The notes under the pieces are model-generated. The model did not search any database and was not told where the DNA came from. It was given only the letters and a program-made list of their open reading frames with translations. From a bacterium (GTDB taxonomy: Bacteria; Vulcanimicrobiota; Vulcanimicrobiia; Vulcanimicrobiales; Vulcanimicrobiaceae), in NCBI GenBank assembly GCA_021807065.1, contig JAKAPO010000007.1, forward strand, positions 8,735-24,656: DNA of 15,922 nt. The letters are read 5' to 3'. A program made the translations under genes and the position numbers. Shown here in pieces: positions 6,850 to 14,204 of the stretch. Each line of letters opens with the position of its first letter. The first letter of the stretch is position 1.

Positions 6850-7289
6850 GCATCGCTCGAATCTTGGACCTACTCGAACACGTGCGCGATCCTGAAATCC
6901 CTGTCGTCTCCATTACCGACCTCGGAATCGTTCGTGATGTTCGGTATGACGGCGATATGCTGGAGGTCGTGCTGACACCGACGTACTCTGGGTGTCCCGC
7001 GACGCAGCTGATCCGCGACGATGTCGAGCGCATGCTCCGGGCGCATGGCGTGGAGAACGCACGAATTATCACGCAACTCTCACCGGCTTGGACCACCGAC
7101 TGGATCACGAAGCGAGGGCGCGCGCGTCTTAGCGAAGCCGGGATCGTACCTCCCGGGGATACCGTGCCCTGCCCGCTCTGCGACTCGACGCATACGCGCG
7201 AGATGGCACACTTCGGATCGACGCCGTGCAAGGCGCTCTACCGCTGCGACGCCTGCCTCGAGCCGTTCGAATACGTGAAGCCTATTTGA
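6843..7289 (+). CDS. paaD: Phenylacetyl-CoA epoxidase maturation protein (DUF59/MIP18-type with C-terminal zinc ribbon)
   Basis: PaaD is needed to assemble or repair metal centres of the epoxidase. This 148-residue product has an N-terminal MIP18/DUF59 domain (about 1-90), with VRDPEIPVVSITDLGIVRDV and 'TPTYSGCPATQLI' carrying the usual cysteine. It ends in a cysteine-rich tail: Cys110 and Cys113 (CPLC), Cys129 in FGSTPCKALY, and Cys135/Cys138 (CDAC). The E. coli relative usually has one more cysteine next to the terminal Ile; here the end is VKPI. ATG 6843 overlaps the paaC stop; GTG 6846 would also be possible. It is the last gene before the repeat block. Confidence 0.93.
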   Translation: MVSIARILDLLEHVRDPEIPVVSITDLGIVRDVRYDGDMLEVVLTPTYSGCPATQLIRDDVERMLRAHGVENARIITQLSPAWTTDWITKRGRARLSEAGIVPPGDTVPCPLCDSTHTREMAHFGSTPCKALYRCDACLEPFEYVKPI

Positions 7290-7440
7290 CAAATGATACA
7301 AGCAATGCTTAGAGGAACTCCCCTCGACCCTTCGACTGCGCTGCTGCGCAGCCCGCTCAGGACAGACTCTGCTGATATGAAAATGTCAGTCGGGCGATGC
7401 TGGGAGCGAGGCTTCAGAGCAGCGTCGGGGGCGGTGCTCT

Positions 7441-7634
7441 TGTCATACCGAGTGAGTGACGTGCGCGAGCACGGAGCGACGTCGAGGGAGGCGCCTCTGC
7501 GCACTGCACGTGCCTCATCTGCCGAAGGAAAGCCGCGCCGTAGCGCGGCCAACCGATTCGTATCGCGCATTCGTTGGGATCCGCTTCCCTCGACGTCGGT
7601 CGCTGCTGACGCAGCTCCCGCGCTCGGGATGACA
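7441..7634. repeat. Long imperfect inverted repeat with central hairpin
   Basis: The arms are 7441-7489 and 7586-7634, 49 bp each. They begin TGTCATACCGAG on one strand and TGTCATCCCGAG on the other, and end in GACGTCGAGGGA perfectly on both sides. In the spacer, GCCGCGC (7532-7538) pairs with GCGCGGC (7543-7549) around CGTA. The whole looks like a miniature inverted-repeat element without a transposase. Confidence 0.7.
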
Positions 7635-7712
7635 CGATGCGATTCCCTCGACATGCTGATGTGGAAATTCCGAGTCCGAAGGACACCGGAAGCGAGCTCC
7701 ATCTGTCGTAGG

Positions 7713-7729
7713 TGGCCCCGCAGGGGCCA
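7713..7729. terminator. GC-rich hairpin, possible attenuator or terminator
   Basis: TGGCCCC (7713-7719) and GGGGCCA (7723-7729) form a perfect 7-bp stem around a 3-nt loop. There is no T-tract directly after it, so it may be only part of the repeat. In the transcript it could weaken read-through from paaD into paaE. Confidence 0.3.
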
Positions 7730-7813
7730 TGGTGTGCTCGGGATGACAAGGCCCATTTTCATGCGCTCATGGGTGGGCCGTCATGGTTCATGTTGCACTG
7801 GAGATGACAAGGC

Positions 7814-8899
7814 GTGAAATTTTATCCCCTGCCGATTCACGATGTGCGTAAGGAGACGCGCGATGCCATCGTCGTCGAATTCGGGGTTCCCGAGCCGTTT
7901 CGTGAGAAATTTGCGTACACACAAGGGCAGTATCTGACGTTGCGCGCGCTGGTCGACGGGAACGAGGAGCGACGCTCGTATTCGATCTGTTCCAGTCCGA
8001 CGAGCGGCAGGTTGCGCGTCGCGATCAAGCGCCTCGATGATGGCGTCTTTTCGGGATGGGCGCATGCAACGTTGGCGCCGGGCATGAAGCTCGACGTCTC
8101 GCCGCCTGAAGGACGCTTCTTCCTGCCCCTCGATCCGTCCCAGGGTCGCCACTACTTGGCGTTTGCCGCCGGCAGCGGCATCACGCCGGTGATCTCGTTG
8201 ATCGAGACGACGCTAGGAATCGAGCTGCAGAGCCGCTTCACGCTCGTGTACGGAAACCGGTCTTCTTCTTCGACGATGTTTCGAGAAGAGTTGCTGCGTC
8301 TCAAGGATCGCTACATCGGCCGCTTTGCGGTCATCTTCGTAACGAGCCGCGAGAAGCAGGAGATCGACCTCTTCAACGGTCGTATCGATCGCGAGCGAAC
8401 GCGGCAATTGACGCAGACGTGGATCGAACTCGACGACGTCGATCACGTGTATCTCTGCGGCCCGGAGTCGATGATGGAAAGCGTGGTTCTGGCGCTACGC
8501 GACCGAGGCTTCGATCGAAAGCACGTCACGGTCGAACGCTTTACGACGAACGGACAACGCCGAGCGGTGCGACCGCAGCGATCGCAGGTGCGACACGACG
8601 AAACTAGCCGCGTAAGCGTCAAACTCGACGGTGCGGTGCACAGTTTTGAGGTACACAAAGGCCGTGAATCCATCCTCGAAGCTGGGCTGCGCAGCGGTAT
8701 CGACCTGCCCTACTCGTGTAAGAGCGGCATCTGCTCGTCATGCCGGGCACAACTCGTCGGCGGCGAGGTCGACATGGACGTGCACTTTGCCCTGGAAGAT
8801 TATGAGATTCGTAGCGGGGTCAGGCTGATGTGTCAGAGCCATCCTGTTACCGAGAACGTCGAGCTCGATGTCGATGCGATTTCGGCGCTCCTGATATGA
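7814..8899 (+). CDS. paaE: Phenylacetyl-CoA epoxidase reductase subunit (FAD and [2Fe-2S])
   Basis: PaaE carries electrons from NADPH to the PaaAC oxygenase. The 361-residue protein has a ferredoxin-NADP reductase module and a plant-type ferredoxin at the C-terminus, the same order as E. coli PaaE (356 residues). RRSYSICSSP (residues 53-62) is the FAD-binding RxYS motif, AAGSGITPVIS (118-128) binds nicotinamide nucleotide, and the iron-sulphur ligands are Cys302, Cys307, Cys310 and Cys340 (Cx4Cx2Cx29C). The start is GTG 7814, with GGAGA at 7800-7804 as the ribosome-binding site. That site belongs to the last unit of the upstream repeat block. The stop codon overlaps the paaG start (ATGA). Confidence 0.96.
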   Translation: MKFYPLPIHDVRKETRDAIVVEFGVPEPFREKFAYTQGQYLTLRALVDGNEERRSYSICSSPTSGRLRVAIKRLDDGVFSGWAHATLAPGMKLDVSPPEGRFFLPLDPSQGRHYLAFAAGSGITPVISLIETTLGIELQSRFTLVYGNRSSSSTMFREELLRLKDRYIGRFAVIFVTSREKQEIDLFNGRIDRERTRQLTQTWIELDDVDHVYLCGPESMMESVVLALRDRGFDRKHVTVERFTTNGQRRAVRPQRSQVRHDETSRVSVKLDGAVHSFEVHKGRESILEAGLRSGIDLPYSCKSGICSSCRAQLVGGEVDMDVHFALEDYEIRSGVRLMCQSHPVTENVELDVDAISALLI

Positions 8900-9675
8900 G
8901 CGGGCAGCTGCTAAGAACCTGCGATGCGGGCGTGCTGCGCGTGACATTGAACCGGCCCGAGAAACTCAACGCGCTCACGAGCGAGATGCTCGGAACGTCG
9001 CGTAACATCTTCGAGGGTGCGGCTACCGATTCGCATGTACGCGCCGTGCTCTTGACCGGCGCCGGCCGCGCGTTTTGCGTCGGGCAGGATCTCGGCGAAG
9101 ACGGCGTAGGCCCGGGAAGCGATCTCGGCGAGTGGATCGAACGGCACTACAATCCGCTGGTGCGCGCGATACGCAGCCTGGAAAAGCCGGTGCTTGCACG
9201 CGTCAACGGCGTTGCTGCCGGTGCGGGAGCGAATCTCGCGTTCGCCTGCGATATCGTCGTTGCCGGATCATCTGCTCAGTTCATCGAGTCGTTCAGCCGA
9301 ATCGGGCTGTTGCCGGATTCGGGTGGCACGTGGATGCTGCCACGTCTCGTCGGGCACGCTCGCGCCACCGCGCTTGCAATGCTTGGGACGCCGTTCAGCG
9401 CAAAGCAGGCCTGCGACTGGGGAGCGATCTGGAGCGTCGTAGCCGACGCGGATCTCGATGCCGAGTGCGAGCGCCTCTCGCAGATGCTCGCCTCGGCACC
9501 GACAAAGAGTCTGGGCGCAATCAAGGCCGCCTTTGCGGCCTCGTGGAGGAGCGATATCGAGACACAACTCGAACGCGAGCGCGATCTTCAGAGAATGCTC
9601 GGCGGGACGCACGATTTTCGCGAAGGCGTCGAGGCATTCAAGCAGAAGCGCGAACCTTCGTTCAAGGGAACCTAG
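8896..9675 (+). CDS. paaG: Epoxyphenylacetyl-CoA isomerase (oxepin-CoA forming), crotonase family
   Basis: PaaG converts the epoxide made by PaaABCE to oxepin-CoA and also shifts double bonds later in the route. The 259-residue crotonase-fold protein matches PaaG length (262 in E. coli). It begins with a core strand 'LRVTLNRPEKLNALTSEM', has oxyanion-hole segments GAGRAFCVGQDL (55-66) and GVAAGAGANLAFACD (105-119), and keeps the isomerase aspartate, Asp141, in IGLLPDSGGTW. A plain enoyl-CoA hydratase such as PaaF would usually have paired glutamates, so PaaG fits better. ATG 8896 overlaps the paaE stop. The gene is followed without a gap by paaI. Confidence 0.92.
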   Translation: MSGQLLRTCDAGVLRVTLNRPEKLNALTSEMLGTSRNIFEGAATDSHVRAVLLTGAGRAFCVGQDLGEDGVGPGSDLGEWIERHYNPLVRAIRSLEKPVLARVNGVAAGAGANLAFACDIVVAGSSAQFIESFSRIGLLPDSGGTWMLPRLVGHARATALAMLGTPFSAKQACDWGAIWSVVADADLDAECERLSQMLASAPTKSLGAIKAAFAASWRSDIETQLERERDLQRMLGGTHDFREGVEAFKQKREPSFKGT

Positions 9676-10101
9676 GTGAGCAAGGACTTGGAGCTCGCCC
9701 AACGCTGCGCAGGTGCAATGTTCGCGCAGGACCGTGCCTCACAGGCAATGGGCATGCGCGTAGAAGACGTCGCGCCTGGTTATGCGCGGGTCTCGATGCG
9801 GCTGCGCGGCGAGATGATCAACGGTCATCAGACCGCCCACGGCGGCGCGGTCTTCAGTTTGGCGGATTCGGCCTTTGCCTTCGCCTGCAACTCGCGCAAC
9901 GTCCGCTCCGTCGCACAACACTGCTCGATAACGTTCGTCACTCCGGCGCAGGAGGGAGAGTTGCTCGTCGCCGAGGCACGCGAAACGAACTTGGGCGGCC
10001 GTTTCGGCATTTACGATGTGATGGTTACGACGGACGGCGGGCGACTCGTTGCGATCTTCCGCGGTCACTCCACATCCGTACGAGGCTCTATTGTCGAGTA
10101 A
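9676..10101 (+). CDS. paaI: Hotdog-fold acyl-CoA thioesterase of the phenylacetate pathway
   Basis: The 141-residue product matches PaaI (140 in E. coli), which hydrolyses phenylacetyl-CoA derivatives and is thought to rescue CoA when the pathway stalls. The key helix, with NGHQTAHGGAVFSLADSAFA (49-68), contains the catalytic Asp64, and GGRFGIYDV further on belongs to the tetramer and active-site region. GTG 9676 starts directly after the paaG TAG, so the two are probably translated together. The TAA stop at 10099 is two bases before a hairpin repeat that carries the paaJ start. Confidence 0.94.
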   Translation: MSKDLELAQRCAGAMFAQDRASQAMGMRVEDVAPGYARVSMRLRGEMINGHQTAHGGAVFSLADSAFAFACNSRNVRSVAQHCSITFVTPAQEGELLVAEARETNLGGRFGIYDVMVTTDGGRLVAIFRGHSTSVRGSIVE

Positions 10102-10102
10102 C

Positions 10103-10140
10103 GTGGGGTCCCACGCGATGGAGCTAGCGTGGGGGCGCGC
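10103..10140 (+). repeat. Hairpin repeat core, copy 2 (paaI-paaJ junction)
   Basis: CCCACGC (10110-10116) and GCGTGGG (10127-10133) form a 7-bp stem around a 10-nt loop. The copy shares 28 of 29 outer bases with 4704-4739. The paaJ ATG (10118-10120) lies in the loop, and an in-frame GTG (10103-10105) is in the left flank. GTGGG (10103-10107) could pair alternatively with CCCAC (10110-10114). Confidence 0.65.
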
Positions 10141-11335
10141 GGCTTTTCTCTGCGACGGCGTCCGCACGCCAATCGGCCGATACGGCGGCGTTCTATCGAG
10201 CGTGCGCACCGACGATCTCGCCGCAATTCCGATTCGAGCCCTCATCGAGCGCAACCCCGGCGTCGATTGGGCGGTGCTCGACGACGTCTATCTCGGCTGC
10301 GCGAATCAAGCCGGCGAAGACAACCGCAACGTCGCGCGGATGGCGTCGCTGCTTGCCGGATTGCCGCCCAGCGTGCCGGGTTCGACCGTCAACCGTCTCT
10401 GCGGTTCCGGCATGGATGCGATCGCGATCGTCGCAAGAGCGATTGCGGCCGGCGAAATCGAGATCGCCATCGCAGGCGGCGTCGAGAGCATGAGCCGCGC
10501 GCCATTCGTCATGCCCAAATCCTCGACCGCCTTCTCGCGGGAGAATGCCGTCTACGACACGACGATCGGCTGGCGTTTCGTCAATCCGCTCTTGAAGCAG
10601 CAGTACGGCATCGACAGCATGCCGGAGACCGGCGAGAATGTAGCGCACGAATTTCGCGTCGACCGCGAGGACCAAGACGCGTTTGCGTTACGCTCGCATC
10701 GGCGCGCGGTGGCGGCAATCGAATCGGGACGTATGGGGCAGGAGATCGTCGCCGTACCGGTCGCGCAGAAGAAGGCGACGGTCATCGTCGAGCGTGACGA
10801 GCATCCTCGCGCGGACACGTCGTTGGAAATCCTCGCCAAACTTCCGACGCCGTTCCGCAAAGGCGGTACCGTCACTGCCGGTAATTCCTCCGGTATCAAC
10901 GACGGTGCGGCGGCGCTGATCGTCGCTTCCGGCAAGGCCGTCGCGCGTCACGGCTTGAAGCCGCGCGCCCGCATCGTCGCCTCGGCGGTTGCCGGTGTCG
11001 AGCCGCGCATCATGGGCATGGGTCCGGTTGCGGCGACGCGCAAGTTGCTCGCTCACGCGAAAGGAGCGATCGGCGATTTCGATCTCATCGAGTTGAACGA
11101 AGCGTTTGCCTCGCAGGCGCTCGCGTCTCTGCGACAGCTTGGCCTTCCCGACGATGCGTCGCACGTGAATCCAAACGGAGGAGCGATCGCGCTCGGCCAC
11201 CCGCTCGGAATGAGCGGCGCTCGGATCGCGCTCACCGCATCGATCGAAATTGCGAACGGGAAAGCGAGACGCGCCCTTTGCACGATGTGCATCGGCGTGG
11301 GCCAAGGAATCTCGATGATTCTGGAGGCGGTCTAG
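10118..11335 (+). CDS. paaJ: 3-oxoadipyl-CoA / 3-oxo-5,6-dehydrosuberyl-CoA thiolase
   Basis: PaaJ cleaves acetyl-CoA from 3-oxo-5,6-dehydrosuberyl-CoA and again from 3-oxoadipyl-CoA. The 405-residue protein follows E. coli PaaJ (401) almost throughout, starting with AFLCDGVRTPIGRYGG. The thiolase active site is complete: Cys95 in NRLCGSGMDAI, His361 in GGAIALGHPLGMSG and Cys391 in CTMCIGVGQG. ATG 10118 gives an extra MELAWGR ahead of the usual N-terminus; these residues come from the hairpin repeat. GTG 10103 would add five more residues. The frame stays open to 10049, but that part overlaps paaI. The TAG stop is 4 bp from the stop of the convergent protease gene. Confidence 0.95.
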   Translation: MELAWGRAAFLCDGVRTPIGRYGGVLSSVRTDDLAAIPIRALIERNPGVDWAVLDDVYLGCANQAGEDNRNVARMASLLAGLPPSVPGSTVNRLCGSGMDAIAIVARAIAAGEIEIAIAGGVESMSRAPFVMPKSSTAFSRENAVYDTTIGWRFVNPLLKQQYGIDSMPETGENVAHEFRVDREDQDAFALRSHRRAVAAIESGRMGQEIVAVPVAQKKATVIVERDEHPRADTSLEILAKLPTPFRKGGTVTAGNSSGINDGAAALIVASGKAVARHGLKPRARIVASAVAGVEPRIMGMGPVAATRKLLAHAKGAIGDFDLIELNEAFASQALASLRQLGLPDDASHVNPNGGAIALGHPLGMSGARIALTASIEIANGKARRALCTMCIGVGQGISMILEAV

Positions 11336-11344
11336 CAGGCTAGA
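11331..11344. repeat. Small inverted repeat joining two convergent stop codons
   Basis: TCTAG (11331-11335) and CTAGA (11340-11344) are perfect inverse copies around CAGG. The arms contain the TAG stops of paaJ (plus) and the M50 protease (minus). The stem is too short to be a strong terminator. Confidence 0.3.
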
Positions 11345-11981
11345 GGCGGCCAAGCGCGGCGTAAGATTGCCACGTCGTGAGGACGAGGCCCACGGCTACC
11401 GCAACGTACCACGCGTAAGCGGTGTAACGCGAAAAAGAACGAATCGCGCGCGCTGACAGAACGACACGTCCGCCGTCGAACGGTGGAACCGGAATCATGT
11501 TGAAAAGATTGAGAAAAGCTCCCGTTGCGGCAGCGACGAGCCAGAGATGATCGCGCGTCGCCACGCCCAGCGCGTAGCATGCTGCGCTCAATCCCAGACC
11601 AACCAGAGGACCTGCCAGCGCGATGTAGGCGGAATGTTCGGGATCGCGAGGAGCGGCGCCGGTGGTAAACGCACCCAAGAACGGCACGAAAACCGGTAAG
11701 CGGACGGGCAGCCCGTAAGCACGAAATGCGGCGTAATGCCCGAGTTCGTGCGCTAGAATGAGCAAGACCAGAATTACTCCGAAACGCCAGCCGAATGCTG
11801 CGGCGTAGAGCCAGAGCGTCAAGACGATCGTCCAACTCGCGGCAAAGAGCTTGGCGACGGCTGCGAACTTCGCAACGACCGCAGCGAGTGCGGTCGCGAT
11901 GACGCCGATGCCGCCGGCGGCCTTCCTCTTGCCGGTCCCTGACGTATTCTCTGGCGGTCGTTCTTCCGAGTTTGGTGGCAC
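11340..11981 (-). CDS. Site-2 protease family (M50) membrane metalloprotease
   Basis: This 213-residue protein is a compact intramembrane zinc protease. The zinc-binding HELGH (residues 78-82) lies at the end of a hydrophobic segment (about 66-77), and NMIPVPPFDGG (161-171) carries the third ligand, Asp169. Several further hydrophobic stretches (about 46-62, 118-140, 146-160 and 188-204) indicate a polytopic membrane protein. The first 20 residues are polar and probably cytosolic. Such short members lack PDZ or CBS domains, and their substrates are usually unknown. The start is GTG 11981, three bases from the divergent NADH dehydrogenase start; no better internal start was seen. It ends convergent with paaJ. 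Confidence 0.88.
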   Translation of the reverse strand: MPPNSEERPPENTSGTGKRKAAGGIGVIATALAAVVAKFAAVAKLFAASWTIVLTLWLYAAAFGWRFGVILVLLILAHELGHYAAFRAYGLPVRLPVFVPFLGAFTTGAAPRDPEHSAYIALAGPLVGLGLSAACYALGVATRDHLWLVAAATGAFLNLFNMIPVPPFDGGRVVLSARAIRSFSRYTAYAWYVAVAVGLVLTTWQSYAALGRL

Positions 11982-11984
11982 GAC

Positions 11985-13322
11985 GTGAGCGGTACGACGC
12001 CGCGCATCGTCATCCTCGGCGGCGGCTTCGCCGGCATCGCCGCGGCATCACGGCTCGAGCACCGGCTGCATCCCGGGGAAGCCGAGTTGATTCTCATCGG
12101 ACGCGAAAACTTCAGCCTCTTCACGCCGATGCTTCCGGAAGTCTGTTCCGGTGCGATCGACGTGCGGCACGTCGTCACGCCGATCCGCTCCCAACTGCGA
12201 TTTACAGACTTCGTCCTTGCCGACGTGGAGGCGCTCGACGTGGAGCGTCGTTCCGTCACGTTCACCCACACGCTCACCGGCGTCAGCGAAACGATTTGTT
12301 ACGACCACCTCGTGCTCGCGCTCGGCTCGGCCACGTCGACTTTTGGCCTGCCGGGCGTGGCCGAGCGTTCTTTCGCGCTCAAGACGCTCGAAGACGCCGC
12401 CATTCTGCGCAACCGGCTCGTCTGGCTGCTCGAGCTGGCAAACTCCACGGAAGACGCGGATTCCCGAAGGCGCCTTCTCACGATCGCCGTCGTCGGCGGT
12501 GGCTTTACCGGCGTGGAAGCGGCGGGTGAGATCGTGGACTTATTCCGCGATGTCCTGCGCTTCTATCGGAACATCGCGCTCGAGGATGTTCGGATGTGGT
12601 TGCTCGAAGCCGGCTCCACGCTACTTCCGGGACTTCCGCCACGAATGGGCGCATACGCGCAGCGCGCGCTCGTTTCGCGGGGCGTGCACATCGTCGCAGG
12701 TGACGGCGTCGAGCGAGCCGACGAGGATGGCTTGCTGTTGCACAGCGGTCGTCGCATCGAAACGGCGACGATCGTCTGGAGTGCCGGCGTCAAACCGACC
12801 CCGCTCGTCGCGGCGAGCGCGCTCCCCAAAACAGAGCGCGGAACGGTCATCGTCGAGGAAGACTTGCAGGTGCAAGGTTTCCCAAACGTTTGGGCAGCCG
12901 GCGACTGCGCGGCGATAGCCGACGGAAGCGGCGGCTACTATCCACCCACCGCGCAGCACGCGATTCGCGAAGGGCCGGTGCTGGCCGACAATATCGTCGC
13001 CGCCCTGCGAGGCAGGCCTACGAAACCCTTCAGGTTTTCAGCGCTTGGCATGATGGCGTCCTTGGGAGCGCATAAAGCGGTTGCGCAACTGCCCGGCAAT
13101 CGCGTCTTGACGGGATTTCCCGCTTGGTTTCTCTGGCGCACGTACTACCTGATGCGTCTTCCGGGATACGATCGCAAGTTGCGCGTCGCATTCGACTGGA
13201 CGCTGGACGTGCTCTTTCCGCGCGACGTCGCCGAGCTGAGAATATACAGCAGGCGCGCGTGTTCGAGCGCGGCCGCGGATGCGGGACTCCTGCCGCGTGA
13301 CGAACCCGTCGTACGCATGTAA
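11985..13322 (+). CDS. ndh: Type II NADH:quinone oxidoreductase (NDH-2), single-subunit flavoprotein
   Basis: The 445-residue protein is a two-dinucleotide-binding flavoprotein that passes electrons from NADH to quinone without pumping protons. FAD binds at GGGFAG (12-17) right at the N-terminus, NADH at GGGFTGVEAAGE (171-182), and the second FAD contact is AAGDCAAI near residue 305. The quinone-site motif AQHAIREG follows. The last 90 residues hold hydrophobic or aromatic segments (LTGFPAWFLWRTYYLMRLPG) fitting the membrane-attaching C-terminus. GTG 11985 is the only sensible start, because the Rossmann fold begins seven residues later. The gene is divergent from the M50 protease with three bases between starts. 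Confidence 0.88.
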   Translation: MSGTTPRIVILGGGFAGIAAASRLEHRLHPGEAELILIGRENFSLFTPMLPEVCSGAIDVRHVVTPIRSQLRFTDFVLADVEALDVERRSVTFTHTLTGVSETICYDHLVLALGSATSTFGLPGVAERSFALKTLEDAAILRNRLVWLLELANSTEDADSRRRLLTIAVVGGGFTGVEAAGEIVDLFRDVLRFYRNIALEDVRMWLLEAGSTLLPGLPPRMGAYAQRALVSRGVHIVAGDGVERADEDGLLLHSGRRIETATIVWSAGVKPTPLVAASALPKTERGTVIVEEDLQVQGFPNVWAAGDCAAIADGSGGYYPPTAQHAIREGPVLADNIVAALRGRPTKPFRFSALGMMASLGAHKAVAQLPGNRVLTGFPAWFLWRTYYLMRLPGYDRKLRVAFDWTLDVLFPRDVAELRIYSRRACSSAAADAGLLPRDEPVVRM

Positions 13323-13350
13323 GGGGCTCGAGTCTCGCTACCGCTGAGCG

Positions 13351-13378
13351 AACGCCGAATACCGCGCCCCGGCGTTTT
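13351..13378 (+). terminator. Candidate intrinsic terminator of ndh
   Basis: AACGCCG (13351-13357) and CGGCGTT (13370-13376) form a perfect 7-bp stem with a 12-nt loop, ending in a short TTTT run (13375-13378). It lies 29 bp past the ndh stop and touches the stop of the convergent aminopeptidase gene. The T-tract is short. Confidence 0.45.
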
Positions 13379-14204
13379 ACGTCGCGTAGGCCCCGAAGCG
13401 CCAGGTCGCGACAAACGCTCGAAAAACCACCGGATACCGGGCGTGCTCGAAGTGGACGCTTCGTCCGCCCGTACGCACGAAACCGGGAATCGTCGCGGCG
13501 AGATCGGCTTGAGCGGCGGTGCTGAGTTCGACGTCGAGTGAGATCGGCGGCTCGAACGAAAACGGTTTCGCCTCTTTAGCATGTGCGATCGCTTCGCGTG
13601 CGGCATCTCTGACGAGTGCTTGTGCGGCAGTTGGCGAAAGGGTGCTCGCGGCGGAGGCGCCGATCGAATCCTTCACGATTGCACCTCGTACCCACGGCAT
13701 CTGCCGGCGCACTCCCTCGACCGTGGTGCGGTCGCCGCTCACCAAGAGGAGCGGTACGCCGAAATGACCAAGCAGCGCGGCGTTGAGGGTTGCCTCGCTG
13801 CAAGGCGTACCGTTGACGTGAACGCTGTAGATGACTCCGGGTGAATACGTGTGACACAGCACTGCGTTCGCGTCTCCGGCCGCGCCGTGATAGCCGATGA
13901 AGAAGGCTCCGTCGAAGCCGCCGTCGGCGTCCTGCACCATGGAATGCGGTTTGCGATTTCCGAAGATGACGCGAACGTCGGCGGGCAGATCGTCGAAGAG
14001 TAAGTTGTGCATCGGACCATGCGAGTCGTTGACCAGCACGTCGCCGACGCCTGCTTCGCGCGCGCCTTCGATCGCGGCACGCACCTCGAGCGTGTAGTAG
14101 CGGCGAAAGGTTGCATATTCGGGATGCGGGGTACGCGCGTCGACCTGATGCCACGAACTGACCCCGGCGATGCCTTCCATGTCGCTCGAAATGTAGAGCT
14201 TCAT
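13377..14204 (-). CDS. M55-family D-aminopeptidase (DppA-like), second copy
   Basis: This 275-residue protein has the length of B. subtilis DppA (274), a zinc aminopeptidase that releases N-terminal D-amino acids such as D-Ala. Likely metal and active-site residues are Asp8 and Glu10 in SSDMEGIAG, His62 in VNDSHG, His106 in GYHGA, His118 in CHT and Glu137 in CSEA. ATG 14204 overlaps the stop of the upstream copy by four bases, so the two are probably co-translated. It clearly resembles that copy along its whole length but diverges in the C-terminal third. A role in recycling D-amino-acid peptides from cell wall is plausible but not shown by context. Confidence 0.88.
   Translation of the reverse strand: MKLYISSDMEGIAGVSSWHQVDARTPHPEYATFRRYYTLEVRAAIEGAREAGVGDVLVNDSHGPMHNLLFDDLPADVRVIFGNRKPHSMVQDADGGFDGAFFIGYHGAAGDANAVLCHTYSPGVIYSVHVNGTPCSEATLNAALLGHFGVPLLLVSGDRTTVEGVRRQMPWVRGAIVKDSIGASAASTLSPTAAQALVRDAAREAIAHAKEAKPFSFEPPISLDVELSTAAQADLAATIPGFVRTGGRSVHFEHARYPVVFRAFVATWRFGAYAT

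Larger units (their letters stand above)
7290..7813. repeat. Repeat-rich intergenic block between paaD and paaE
   Basis: No gene is convincing in these 524 bp; open frames here are low-complexity artefacts. It holds a TTCGACTGCGCTG...CTCAGGACAG-type motif (about 7331-7366), a large inverted repeat (7441-7634), and a second module from about 7644 to 7748. The 13-mer GCTCGGGATGACA occurs at 7622-7634 and 7736-7748, with a relaxed relative GGAGATGACAAGG at 7800-7812. CCCTCGA starts repeat units at 7321, 7587 and 7645. Such GTCGAGGGA/GGGATGACA motifs resemble dispersed intergenic repeats of many environmental genomes. The block splits the otherwise tight paa operon. Confidence 0.75.

Noticed and set aside
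7290..7813. CRISPR array in the repeat block
   Set aside because: Repeat units are few, irregular in spacing and mostly inverted; there are no uniform spacers and no cas genes nearby.
7238..7817. Opposing 174-codon open frames on both strands over the paaD-paaE gap
   Set aside because: Their content follows the repeat units, with Ser/Arg/Ala-rich composition and no domain, so the DNA is better explained as repeats.
8896..9675. paaF (2,3-dehydroadipyl-CoA hydratase) instead of paaG
   Set aside because: The isomerase-type aspartate in LLPDSGGTW and the position after paaE favour PaaG, although crotonase-family calls carry some uncertainty.
10049..10117. Earlier ATG for paaJ giving 428 residues
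   Set aside because: It overlaps the conserved end of paaI in another frame, and the added residues have no counterpart in PaaJ proteins.
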